Assembly: GCA_963823215.1 (NCBI GenBank)
Contig: CAWGKT010000007.1
Coordinates: 248,001 to 312,000 of the forward strand
Source: CAIWHR01 sp963823215
GTDB taxonomy: Bacteria > Pseudomonadota > Gammaproteobacteria > Burkholderiales > Casimicrobiaceae
Direction: 5' to 3'
DNA: 64,000 nt
In this document: positions 16,622-25,888 of the stretch, in pieces
Numbering within the stretch: position 1 is the first letter of the stretch
Layout of the letters: each line of letters starts with the position of its first letter
Position numbers and translations under genes: made by a program
Notes under the pieces: generated by a model
The model's input: only the letters and a program-made list of their open reading frames with translations
Databases searched by the model: none
What the model was told of the DNA's origin: nothing

Positions 16622-18808
16622 ATGCCAGGAGCCCTGCCCTCCGGCACGATCGATGCCATCGTCGAAGGCCGTCACGCCGACCCGTTCGCGGTGCTGGGGC
16701 TGCATGACGACGACGGGGCGCTGGTCGTGCGCGCATTCGTTCCCGGCGCCGAGACGGTCGACGCGATGACGCGCGACGGCGAGCTCATCGCGCATCTCGC
16801 GCGCCGGCACAACGCCGGGTTCTTCGAAGGGGATGTCCCTCGTCGTACCGCCTACCGCCTGCACGCCGCGAACCCGCACGGCGCATGGACCGTCGACGAT
16901 GCCTACGCCTACGGCCCCGTGCTCGGTCCGCTCGACGACTGGCTCATCGGCGAGGGCACGCACGTCAATCTCTACGACCGCCTGGGTGCCCACGCGATCG
17001 AGCACGAGGGCGTAGCCGGAGTGCACTTTGCCGTATGGGCGCCGAATGCGCGCCGCGTTTCCGCCGTCGGCGACTTCAACGCGTGGGACGGCCGCTGCCA
17101 TGCGATGCGCAAGCGCTTCGGCACCGGCGTGTGGGAGATCTTCGTCCCCGGGCTGACCGAAGGCACGCTGTACAAATACGAAGTCGTCGGCGCCGGCGGC
17201 ACGCTGCTGCCGCTCAAAGCGGATCCCGTCGGCTTCGGCGCGGAGCTGCGGCCCTCGAGCGCGTCGGTCGTGCGCGACACGACCCGCTTCGCCTGGACCG
17301 ACACGGACTGGATGGCGGCGCGGGCCACGCGCGACCCGCGCCGCGCGCCGATGTCCGTCTACGAGGTGCACCTCGGTTCGTGGCGCCGCGGCGAGGGCAA
17401 TCGCTGGCTCACCTACGACGAGCTCGCCGACACGCTCGTCCCGTATGCGGCCGACATGGGTTTCACGCACCTCGAGCTGATGCCGGTGAACGAACATCCG
17501 CTCGACGACTCGTGGGGCTACCAGCCGATCGGGCTCTTCGCGCCGACCAGCCGTTTCGGCGAACCGGCGGCCTTCGCGCGGTTCGTCGACCGCTGCCATC
17601 GAGCCGGGCTCGGTGTCATCCTCGACTGGGTGCCCGCGCACTTCCCGGTCGACCCGCACGGGCTCGCGCATTTCGACGGCACGGCGCTCTACGAGCACGC
17701 CGATCCGCGCCTCGGCTTCCACCCGGACTGGAACACCGCGATCTTCAATTTCGGCCGGAAGGAAGTGGCCAACTACCTGCTCGCCAGCGCGCTGCTCTGG
17801 CTCGACCGCTACCACATCGACGGCCTGCGCGTGGACGCGGTCGCCTCGATGCTCTACCTCGACTACTCACGCAAGGAGGGCGAGTGGCTCCCGAACCGGC
17901 TGGGCGGCAACGAGAACCTCGAGGCGGTCGCCTTCCTGCGCCAGCTGAACGAGTCGGTCTACGGCCGTCACCCGGGCGCCATCACGATCGCCGAGGAATC
18001 GACGGCGTGGCCGGCGGTGTCGCAGCCGACCTACGCGGGCGGCCTCGGCTTCGGGTTCAAGTGGAACATGGGATGGATGCACGACACGCTCGAGTACGTG
18101 CGGCAGGAGCCGGTGCACCGGCGCTGGCATCACGACAAGATGACGTTCGGGCTGATGTACGCGTTCACCGAGAACTTCATCCTGCCCCTGTCGCACGACG
18201 AGGTCGTGCACGGCAAGGGGTCGCTCCTCGCGCGCATCCCGGGCGACGCATGGCAGCAGTTCGCCACGCTGCGCGCCTATTACGCCGTGATGTGGGCGCA
18301 GCCGGGCAAGAAGCTGCTGTTCATGGGACAGGAGTTCGCGCAAGGTCGGGAGTGGAATTTCGCGGCGGGGCTGGAGTGGCCGCTGCTCGACACGGGCTGG
18401 CATCGCGGCACACAGATGCTGGTGCGCGACTGCAATCACGCTTACCGGGCGCACAAGGCGCTGCATGAGCGCGACTGCGCTGCCGAGGGCTTTCGCTGGA
18501 TCGCCGTCGACGATGCGGCCAGCTCGGTGTTCGCGTGGCTGCGCTTCGGCGAGGATGGCGCCCGACCCGTGGCCGTCGTCGCCAATTTCACCCCGGTGCC
18601 GCGTGAAGGCTACCGGATCGGCCTGCCGGCGGGGGGCCGGTGGCGCGAGATCCTGAACACCGACGCCGTGATCTACGGCGGCTCGGGTTGCGGCAACGCG
18701 GGCGGCATCGACGCGAACGGAGGCGAAACGGGCGCTTTCCCCTGCTCCGCCACCATCAGGTTGCCGCCGCTCGGCACGCTCTGGCTGGTGCACGAGGGCG
18801 GCACGTGA
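16622..18808 (+). CDS. glgB: 1,4-alpha-glucan branching enzyme
   Basis: 728 residues, the normal proteobacterial GlgB length. It cuts an alpha-1,4 chain and rejoins it as an alpha-1,6 branch. It has the N-terminal N1 domain (HADPFAVLGLHDDDG), a CBM48 domain with GVHFAVWAPNARRVSAVGDF, and a GH13 barrel with MPVNEHPLDDSWGYQPIGLF. The nucleophile Asp is in DGLRVDAVASMLYLDYSRKE (about residue 405), the acid Glu in ITIAEESTAWP (about 460), and the third carboxylate in LPLSHDEVVHGKGSL. It follows glgP by 9 bases and precedes glgC by 46. Confidence 0.96.
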   Translation: MPGALPSGTIDAIVEGRHADPFAVLGLHDDDGALVVRAFVPGAETVDAMTRDGELIAHLARRHNAGFFEGDVPRRTAYRLHAANPHGAWTVDDAYAYGPVLGPLDDWLIGEGTHVNLYDRLGAHAIEHEGVAGVHFAVWAPNARRVSAVGDFNAWDGRCHAMRKRFGTGVWEIFVPGLTEGTLYKYEVVGAGGTLLPLKADPVGFGAELRPSSASVVRDTTRFAWTDTDWMAARATRDPRRAPMSVYEVHLGSWRRGEGNRWLTYDELADTLVPYAADMGFTHLELMPVNEHPLDDSWGYQPIGLFAPTSRFGEPAAFARFVDRCHRAGLGVILDWVPAHFPVDPHGLAHFDGTALYEHADPRLGFHPDWNTAIFNFGRKEVANYLLASALLWLDRYHIDGLRVDAVASMLYLDYSRKEGEWLPNRLGGNENLEAVAFLRQLNESVYGRHPGAITIAEESTAWPAVSQPTYAGGLGFGFKWNMGWMHDTLEYVRQEPVHRRWHHDKMTFGLMYAFTENFILPLSHDEVVHGKGSLLARIPGDAWQQFATLRAYYAVMWAQPGKKLLFMGQEFAQGREWNFAAGLEWPLLDTGWHRGTQMLVRDCNHAYRAHKALHERDCAAEGFRWIAVDDAASSVFAWLRFGEDGARPVAVVANFTPVPREGYRIGLPAGGRWREILNTDAVIYGGSGCGNAGGIDANGGETGAFPCSATIRLPPLGTLWLVHEGGT

Positions 18809-18854
18809 TTGCGTCCCCATGCCCGGGAAGCCGGATGCAACGGAAGGAAACATC

Positions 18855-20120
18855 ATGGACCAGGTAACCTACTCGACCCCGCTTGCCCGCTCGACGATGG
18901 CGTATGTTCTCGCCGGAGGCCGCGGCAGCCGTCTCATGGAACTCACCGAACGACGCGCCAAGCCGGCGGTGTATTTCGGCGGCAAGTCGCGGATCATCGA
19001 TTTCGCATTGTCGAACGCGCTCAACTCCGGCATCCGGCGCATTGCGGTCGCGACCCAGTACAAGGCGCACAGCCTCATCCGGCACCTGCAGCGCGGCTGG
19101 AACTTCCTGCAGCCGGTGCGCAACGAGAGTTTCGACATCCTTCCGGCGAGCCAGCGCGTGGCGGAAGACCAGTGGTATGCCGGCACCGCCGACGCGGTGT
19201 TCCAGAACATCGACATCATCGACGGCTACGCCCCCGAGTATCTCGTCATCCTCGCCGGCGATCATATCTACAAGATGGACTACGAGCGGATGCTGGTCCA
19301 GCACGTCAACGGCGGCGCGGACGTCACCGTCGGCTGCGTCGAAGTTCCGGTCACGGATGCAAAGGGCTTCGGCATCATGCATGTCGACGACACGGACCGC
19401 ATCGTGTCTTTCCTCGAGAAGCCCGAGCACCCGCCCGAAATGCCGGACCGGCCCGGCTGGGCGCTGGCGAGCATGGGCATCTACGTCTTCCGGCGCGAAT
19501 TCCTGAACGAACAGCTGCGGCGCGACGCCGCCGATCCGCATTCGAGCCGCGATTTCGGCCGCGACGTCATTCCGTTCCTGGTCAAGCATGGCAAGGCCGT
19601 CGCGCATCGCCTCGCGCGCTCGTGCGTGCGCTCGCCCGACGAAACCGAGGTCTACTGGCGCGACGTCGGCACGGTCGATGCCTATTGGGAAGCGAACATC
19701 GACCTCACCGACATCGTTCCCGCACTCGATCTCTACGATCGCGACTGGCCGATCTGGAGCTACGCCGAAATCACGCCGCCGGCGAAGTTCGTGCACAACG
19801 TGGATGGCCGCCGCGGCATGGGCATCTCGTCGCTCATCTCGGGCGGCTGCATCGTTTCCGGCTCCCTGCTCCAGCATTCGCTGCTGTTCACCGGCGTCCA
19901 CCTGCATTCCTACGGCACCGTCCGCAATGCGGTCATCCTCCCCTACGTGGACATCGCGCGGGGCGCGCGGCTCACCAACGTGATCGTCGACGCCGACGTC
20001 AGGATTCCCGCGGGCCTCGTCGTCGGCGAGGATCCGGAAGTCGACGCGGCGCGCTTCCGCCGCTCGCCGCTCGGCATCTGCCTGATAACGCAGCCCATGA
20101 TCGATCGGCTGGGCCAGTGA
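18855..20120 (+). CDS. glgC: Glucose-1-phosphate adenylyltransferase (operon copy)
   Basis: 421 residues from the ATG at 18855, which has GGAAGGAAA just upstream (an in-frame ATG at 18819 adds 12 residues). It makes ADP-glucose from ATP and glucose 1-phosphate and is the committed, usually allosterically controlled step of glycogen synthesis. The N-terminal YVLAGGRGSRLMELTERRAK is the nucleotide site, followed by FGGKSRIIDFALSNALNSGI, FLEKPEHPP (substrate loop), YWRDVGTVDAYWEAN, and the C-terminal left-handed beta-helix with SGGCIVSGSLLQHSLLFTGV. Its stop overlaps the GTG start of glgA. A second glgC lies at 25.9-27.2 kb. Confidence 0.96.
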   Translation: MDQVTYSTPLARSTMAYVLAGGRGSRLMELTERRAKPAVYFGGKSRIIDFALSNALNSGIRRIAVATQYKAHSLIRHLQRGWNFLQPVRNESFDILPASQRVAEDQWYAGTADAVFQNIDIIDGYAPEYLVILAGDHIYKMDYERMLVQHVNGGADVTVGCVEVPVTDAKGFGIMHVDDTDRIVSFLEKPEHPPEMPDRPGWALASMGIYVFRREFLNEQLRRDAADPHSSRDFGRDVIPFLVKHGKAVAHRLARSCVRSPDETEVYWRDVGTVDAYWEANIDLTDIVPALDLYDRDWPIWSYAEITPPAKFVHNVDGRRGMGISSLISGGCIVSGSLLQHSLLFTGVHLHSYGTVRNAVILPYVDIARGARLTNVIVDADVRIPAGLVVGEDPEVDAARFRRSPLGICLITQPMIDRLGQ

Positions 20121-21574
20121 CCGGCCTCAACGTCCTCTCCGTCGCGTCCGAGGTCTACCCGCTGGTCAAGACCGGCGGCCTCGCGGACGTGGTCGCCGCG
20201 CTGCCGCCGGCGCTCGCGCAGGAGCGCATCGCCACACACACGCTGGTGCCGGGTTATCCCGCGGTCATCGCGGCGCTGCGCAACGCCGAGACCGTCCACC
20301 GGTTCGCGCGCCTGCAGGGCGGGCCGGCCCGGCTGCTCGCGGCACACGCAGAAGGCCTCGATCTCTTCGTGCTCGACGCGCCCCACCTATACGGGCGTCC
20401 CGGCAATCCGTATCTCGGACCTGACGGGAAAGAGTGGCCCGACAACGCGGCACGCTTCGCCGCGCTTGCCCAGTGCGGCGTCGCGATCGCGCTCGGAAGC
20501 GTCGCGGGCTATGCGCCCGACGTCGTGCAGGCCCACGACTGGCAGGCGGGCCTCGTCCCGGCGCTGCTCCACTACGGCGGAACGGCGCGGCCGCGCACGG
20601 TCATGACGGTGCACAACCTGTCGTTCCAGGGTCAATTCCCGCGCGCGCTGTTGGCGACGATCGGATTGCCACCTCACGCCTGGTCGATCGACGGTGTCGA
20701 ATACCACGGCACGATCAGCTACCTCAAGGCCGGGCTCGCGCTGGCCGACCGCATCACCACGGTGTCGCCCACCTATGCGGCGGAGATCCGCACGCCCGAG
20801 GGCGGAATGGGGCTCGACGGGCTCCTGCGCCAGCGCGCCGAGGTGCTCGAGGGCATCCGCAACGGGATCGACGACACGGTATGGAATCCCGCGACCGACG
20901 CTCATATCGCCGCCTGTTTCGACCGGATGCACTACGCAAGGCGCGTGCCGAACAAAGCGGCGCTGCAGGCGCGCTTCGGCCTCGACGCCGAGCCGACGGC
21001 CTTTCTCTGCGGGGTGGTGAGCCGGCTGACGTTGCAGAAGGGGATGGACCTCCTGCTCGAGGCACTGCCGTCCCTCGCCGGCCGCGGCGCACAGCTCGCG
21101 CTCCTGGGATCGGGCGACAAAGCGCTCGAAGATGGATTCGCCGCGGCGGCTGCCCGCTTTCCCGGTCGCGTCGCCGCACTGACGGGCTACGACGAGTCGG
21201 TCGCGCATCTCGTGCAGGCCGGCGCCGACGCCCTGCTCGTTCCTTCGCGCTTCGAGCCCTGCGGCCTAACCCAGCTCTGCGCGCTGCGTTACGGCACCAT
21301 TCCGGTCGTGGCGCGCGTCGGCGGCCTTGCGGACACCGTCGTCGACGCGAACGAAATGGCGCTGGCCGCGGGTGCGGGGACGGGCATCCAGTTCGCGCCG
21401 GTGACGCGCCAGAATCTCGAATTCGCGATCGGCCGTGCCATTGCGCTGCGGCGTGACCCCGCGCTGTGGCGACGGATGCAATCGCGTGCGATGGCGACCG
21501 ACGTCGGCTGGACCCGTCCCGCGCAGCGATACGCGGCGCTCTTTCGCGAGCTCGCGGCGCGCGGCACGGCCTGA
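20117..21574 (+). CDS. glgA: Glycogen synthase (ADP-glucose type)
   Basis: 485 residues starting at a GTG that overlaps the glgC stop (GTGA), which implies coupled translation. It extends alpha-1,4-glucan from ADP-glucose (GT5). N-terminal VASEVYPLVKTGGLADVVAA contains the KTGGL ADP-glucose motif. Then come QAHDWQAGLVPALLHY, TVHNLSFQGQFP, YHGTISYLKAGLALADRITT and IRNGIDDTVWNPATD. The catalytic C-terminal half has LCGVVSRLTLQKGMDLLLEA and SRFEPCGLTQLCALRYGTIP with the conserved Glu. Length is standard for bacterial GlgA. The next start is two bases after its stop. Confidence 0.95.
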   Translation: MTGLNVLSVASEVYPLVKTGGLADVVAALPPALAQERIATHTLVPGYPAVIAALRNAETVHRFARLQGGPARLLAAHAEGLDLFVLDAPHLYGRPGNPYLGPDGKEWPDNAARFAALAQCGVAIALGSVAGYAPDVVQAHDWQAGLVPALLHYGGTARPRTVMTVHNLSFQGQFPRALLATIGLPPHAWSIDGVEYHGTISYLKAGLALADRITTVSPTYAAEIRTPEGGMGLDGLLRQRAEVLEGIRNGIDDTVWNPATDAHIAACFDRMHYARRVPNKAALQARFGLDAEPTAFLCGVVSRLTLQKGMDLLLEALPSLAGRGAQLALLGSGDKALEDGFAAAAARFPGRVAALTGYDESVAHLVQAGADALLVPSRFEPCGLTQLCALRYGTIPVVARVGGLADTVVDANEMALAAGAGTGIQFAPVTRQNLEFAIGRAIALRRDPALWRRMQSRAMATDVGWTRPAQRYAALFRELAARGTA

Positions 21575-21576
21575 CG

Positions 21577-24500
21577 ATGCGCGACGTCGGACCCGGCAGC
21601 CCAGAGCCGCTCGGCGTCACCCCGGGGCCCAGTGGCGCGAACGTCGCCGTTTTCTCAGCGCACGCGACAGCGATCGAGCTCTGCCTTTTCGACGCGGGCG
21701 GTGAGCGCGAGATCGAGCGGGTCGCATTGCCGGAACGCAACGGCGACGTGTTTCACGGCTTCGTCGGTGGTGTCGCGGCAGGCGATCGCTACGGCGTGCG
21801 GGCGCACGGCCCGTACGACCCGCGCGCGGGTCACCGCTTCAATGCCGCGAAGCTGCTCGTCGATCCGTACGCGCGGGCGCTCGACCGGGCCTTTGCCTAC
21901 GATCCGGCATTGACCGGCGGTGGCGACGACCGCGGTACGCGGAACTGCACCGATAGCGCGCCGTTCGTGCCCAAGGGGATCGTGACGCCGTGTCCGGATC
22001 CGGTGGCGGCCGGTCGACCGCACGTGCCGTGGCCCGACACGATCCTGTACGAGCTGCACGTGCGCGGCTTCACGCGGGCGCATCCGGGCGTGCCGGAGGC
22101 CCTCCACGGCACCTGCGCGGGCCTCGTCCACCCGGCCGCACTTGCGCACCTGACGCGGCTCGGCGTCACGACCGTCGAGCTGATGCCGATCGCGGCAGCA
22201 ATCGACGAGCGCCATCTCGCGCGCGCGGGGCTGACCAATTACTGGGGCTACAACCCCGTTGCGCTGTTCGTGCCCGATCCGCGGCTCGCGCCGGGCGGCA
22301 TCGGCGAATTGCGCGCCTGCGTGACGGCGCTGCACGCGGCCGGCATCGAAGTGATCCTGGACATCGTTCTCAACCATACCGGCGAGGGCGATGCACTCGG
22401 GCCAACGGTGTCGCTGCGTGGTCTCGACAACGCGAGCTACTACCGGACGCTGCCCGACGATGCTACTCGCTACATCGACGACACCGGCTGCGGTAACACC
22501 CTTGCGTTGGATCGGGCTCCCGTGCTCCGCCTCGCGCTGGACGTGCTGCGCTACTACGCGGAAGCCGCGGGCGTCGACGGCTTCCGCTTCGACCTCGCGA
22601 CGACCCTCGGCCGCCGCGACAACGGCTTCGATCATGGATTTGACCCGTCGGCGCCGCTCCTGCAGGCGATCGCGCAGGATCCCGTGCTGCGCGACCTCAA
22701 GCTGCTCGCGGAACCATGGGACGTCGGGCCCGGCGGGCATCGGCTCGGCGCGTTTCCACCGGGATGGGGGGAGTGGAACGACCGGTATCGCGACACCGTG
22801 CGGCGGTTCTGGCGCGGCGACGCGGGGCTCACCGGCGAGCTCGCGACGCGCTTCGCGGGTTCCGCCGACGTCTTCGCTCCACGCTCGCGTCCCCCGTCGC
22901 GGTCGGTCAATTTCGTCACCGCGCACGATGGCTTCACCCTCGCCGATCTCGTGACGTACGCCGCGAAGCACAACGCGGCGAACGGCGAGGACAACCGCGA
23001 CGGCGGCGATGCCAACTGGTCGTGGAATCACGGCGTCGAAGGGCCGACGGACGACTCCGGAATCCGCGCCGCGCGCGAGCGCGACATCCGCAACCTGCTC
23101 GCGACGCTGCTGCTGTCGCGGGGAACGCCGATGCTCGCGATGGGCGACGAGCTTGGGCGCACCCAGCGGGGCAACAACAACGCGTATGCACAGGATAACC
23201 CGCTGACATGGATCGACTGGGGGACGGCTGATTCCATGCTGATCGCCTTCGTCGTGCAATTGATCGCGCTGCGCAAGCGGCACCCCGCATTGCGCGCCGA
23301 GCGCTGGCTCACCGGGGCGCCCGTGGACGCGAGCGGCTTCCCGGACATCGAGTGGCGTCATCCGGACGGTCGTGCCATGAACGGTGACGATTGGGCGCAT
23401 CCGGAGGGCCGTGCCCTTGTCGCGATCGTCTATGCGGACCCAGCCGGGAAGCGGGCCGCCGACCGCGTCGCGATCGCGTTCAACGCCGGGGCGCTACCGA
23501 TCGACGTGCGTTGGCCCGACGCGCGCGAAGGCTTCGCGTGGCGTCGCGCCATCGATACCGCGCTGCCCGCCGGGTTCGCCGAGTCCGCGACTGCGTTGGC
23601 GGACGGCAGCACGCTCGTGGCTGCCCGGTCGGTGGTTCTCCTCGCGGAAGAACCGGATAATACGCCGCGACGCCGGGGCACGGGTGTCGAGGCCGAAACG
23701 CTCGACCGCCTGGCGACCGCCGCCGGCATCGCCGGCGAATGGTGGGATATGTCCGGCGGGCGGCACATTGTCGGCGCCGACACGAAGCGCGCTTTGCTCG
23801 CGGCAATGGGCCTCGCGGCGGAATCGACCGGCGAAGCTCGCCTGCGCCTCTCGGCAATCGCCGATGCGCGGGAGCGTCGCGTGCTGCCGGCGATGGTCGT
23901 CGCGCGCGAGGGATCGTCCGCGGCGGTCACCATTGCGCTGCCGTGGGAAAGCCGGCATCGTCGCGTGCTGCTCCGCCTGCAGCAGGAGGACGGAACGGAA
24001 CATGCGCTGCCCTTTGCGTGCGACGAGTTGCCCGCGAACGCGATAACTGCCGTTGACGGACGCATGGTCAGCCAGTGGATGCTTTCCCTGCCACCGCTGC
24101 CGGCCGGCTACCACACGCTTCGCTGGGATGAGGATCCACGCCACACCTGCCGCGTGGTCGTCGCTCCCGCTCGATGCTTCGTGCCTTCGGAAATTCGCGA
24201 CGGCGGGCGCCGCTTCGGCCTCGCCGCGCACCTTTATGCGCTGCACCGCCGCGGCGATCAGGGCATCGGCGACTTCACGACGCTGTCCGCATTGGCCGAG
24301 GTCACCGCGCGGGCGGGAGGCAGCATCGTCGGCATCAATCCGCTGCACACGCTCTTCGCCGAGGATCGGGAGCGCGCGAGCCCCTACCATCCTTCGGACC
24401 GCCGTTTTCTCGATCCTCTCTACATCGACCTCGATCGCGTGCCCGACGTCGCCGCATCGGAGGATGCCCGCGCGCTGCTCGCGCAAAACGGCCCGCTCTT

Positions 24501-25830
24501 CGCGGCGCTTTCGGCGCGGACCAGTGTCGACTACACCGCGGTCGGGCACCTGAAACGCGCGGTGCTGCGGGCATGCTTCGGGCGCTTCGAGCTACGCGCG
24601 GCCGATGAACCGCTCGTCGCCGAGTTCGATCGCTTTGTCCTCTCCGGTGGTGCAACGCTGCGCCGGTTCGCGCTGTTCGAGGCCATCGCCGCACTGCATC
24701 CGCGGGTGCCCTGGCACGAGTGGCCGCGTCCCTTGCGCGAGCCCGACGCGCCCGGTATCGCCGATTTTGCGGGTGCACATGCGCACCAGGTCCGTTTCGC
24801 CCTGTACCAGCAATGGCTTGCGGACCGTCAACTCGCGGCCGCTGCACGCCACGCGCGCGAGCGCGGCCTCGCGCTCGGATTCTTTCGCGATCTCGCCGTC
24901 GGCGCCGCGCCGGACGGCGCCGAGGTGTGGGCCGATCCGTCAGCCTTCGCGCGCGGCGTGGCGATCGGCGCTCCGCCGGATCCGTTCTCGATGGCCGGCC
25001 AGAACTGGAACCTCCCGCCGCCGAATCCCGAGGCGCTCCTCGCGTCCGCGTGCGCCGGGTTCGGCGATCTCGTCGCCGCCAACATGCGGCACGCGGGCGC
25101 ATTGCGGATCGATCACGTGATGGGGCTGTCGCGGCTGTTCTGGATTCCAGACGGCGCGGCCGCGGCCGACGGCGCGTACGTCCGGTATCCGCTCGACGCC
25201 CTGCTTGCGGTGCTGGCGGCCGAGAGCGCCCGCGCCCGCTGTCTCGTGGTCGGTGAGGATCTGGGGACGGTACCCGAGGGCTTCCGCGAGCGCCTGGCGG
25301 CGGTCGACATCCTGTCCTATCGCGTGCTCTGGTTCGAGCGCGACGGCGCGGGTTTCGCCGCCCCTTCGCGCTACCCGGCAAACGCGGTGGCTTGCGTGTC
25401 GACGCACGACCTGCCGACGATTGCCGGCTGGTGGACCGGCGCGGACATCGCCGAGAAGCGGGCGCTGGGACTGCTGGACGCGGATGGCGCCGCGCACGCC
25501 CTGGCCGAGCGTGGCGCGGCCCGGCACGCGCTGGCCGACGCAATGGCCGGGGCCGGCGTCACGAATGGCACGCCCATCAGCACGGACGCGCCGCACGATC
25601 CGGGGATCACGGCGGCGCTCCATCGCTACGCCGGCGTCTCAACTTCAGCGGTGGTGCTGCTGCAGGCCGACGACCTCGCCGGCGAAACCGCGGCCGTCAA
25701 CCTCCCGGGAACGGACCTCGAGCGGCCAAACTGGCGGCGGAAGGTCAGCGTCGACGCCGAGGCGATTTGGCAGACGCCGTCCGCCATGCGGGCGATTGCC
25801 GATTTCGCGGCCCGCCGCGCTCGCTCTTGA
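21577..25830 (+). CDS. Fused glycogen debranching enzyme GlgX and 4-alpha-glucanotransferase MalQ
   Basis: One uninterrupted frame of 1417 residues. Residues 1 to about 690 are a GlgX-type isoamylase: CBM48 (PLGVTPGPSGANVAVFSAHA), then GH13 with NYWGYNPVALFVPD, nucleophile Asp in DGFRFDLATTLGR (about 336), acid Glu in LLAEPWDVGPGGH (about 378) and VNFVTAHDGFTLADL (about 448). After a short linker (EEPDNTPRRRGTGVEAE) residues 706-1417 are a full GH77 MalQ, with LHTLFAEDRERASPYHPSD, nucleophile Asp in LRIDHVMGLSRLFWIP (about 1178), Glu in VVGEDLGTVPEG (about 1223) and STHDLPTIAGWW. GlgX removes the short stubs left by GlgP and MalQ recycles the released maltooligosaccharides, so the fusion joins consecutive steps. 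It starts two bases after glgA. Confidence 0.94.
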   Translation: MRDVGPGSPEPLGVTPGPSGANVAVFSAHATAIELCLFDAGGEREIERVALPERNGDVFHGFVGGVAAGDRYGVRAHGPYDPRAGHRFNAAKLLVDPYARALDRAFAYDPALTGGGDDRGTRNCTDSAPFVPKGIVTPCPDPVAAGRPHVPWPDTILYELHVRGFTRAHPGVPEALHGTCAGLVHPAALAHLTRLGVTTVELMPIAAAIDERHLARAGLTNYWGYNPVALFVPDPRLAPGGIGELRACVTALHAAGIEVILDIVLNHTGEGDALGPTVSLRGLDNASYYRTLPDDATRYIDDTGCGNTLALDRAPVLRLALDVLRYYAEAAGVDGFRFDLATTLGRRDNGFDHGFDPSAPLLQAIAQDPVLRDLKLLAEPWDVGPGGHRLGAFPPGWGEWNDRYRDTVRRFWRGDAGLTGELATRFAGSADVFAPRSRPPSRSVNFVTAHDGFTLADLVTYAAKHNAANGEDNRDGGDANWSWNHGVEGPTDDSGIRAARERDIRNLLATLLLSRGTPMLAMGDELGRTQRGNNNAYAQDNPLTWIDWGTADSMLIAFVVQLIALRKRHPALRAERWLTGAPVDASGFPDIEWRHPDGRAMNGDDWAHPEGRALVAIVYADPAGKRAADRVAIAFNAGALPIDVRWPDAREGFAWRRAIDTALPAGFAESATALADGSTLVAARSVVLLAEEPDNTPRRRGTGVEAETLDRLATAAGIAGEWWDMSGGRHIVGADTKRALLAAMGLAAESTGEARLRLSAIADARERRVLPAMVVAREGSSAAVTIALPWESRHRRVLLRLQQEDGTEHALPFACDELPANAITAVDGRMVSQWMLSLPPLPAGYHTLRWDEDPRHTCRVVVAPARCFVPSEIRDGGRRFGLAAHLYALHRRGDQGIGDFTTLSALAEVTARAGGSIVGINPLHTLFAEDRERASPYHPSDRRFLDPLYIDLDRVPDVAASEDARALLAQNGPLFAALSARTSVDYTAVGHLKRAVLRACFGRFELRAADEPLVAEFDRFVLSGGATLRRFALFEAIAALHPRVPWHEWPRPLREPDAPGIADFAGAHAHQVRFALYQQWLADRQLAAAARHARERGLALGFFRDLAVGAAPDGAEVWADPSAFARGVAIGAPPDPFSMAGQNWNLPPPNPEALLASACAGFGDLVAANMRHAGALRIDHVMGLSRLFWIPDGAAAADGAYVRYPLDALLAVLAAESARARCLVVGEDLGTVPEGFRERLAAVDILSYRVLWFERDGAGFAAPSRYPANAVACVSTHDLPTIAGWWTGADIAEKRALGLLDADGAAHALAERGAARHALADAMAGAGVTNGTPISTDAPHDPGITAALHRYAGVSTSAVVLLQADDLAGETAAVNLPGTDLERPNWRRKVSVDAEAIWQTPSAMRAIADFAARRARS

Positions 25831-25888
25831 CCTGCCGCAGAACGCATGCGTGCCGCGCTGTTCGGCCCGCCCCCACTCCACGGCAGCG

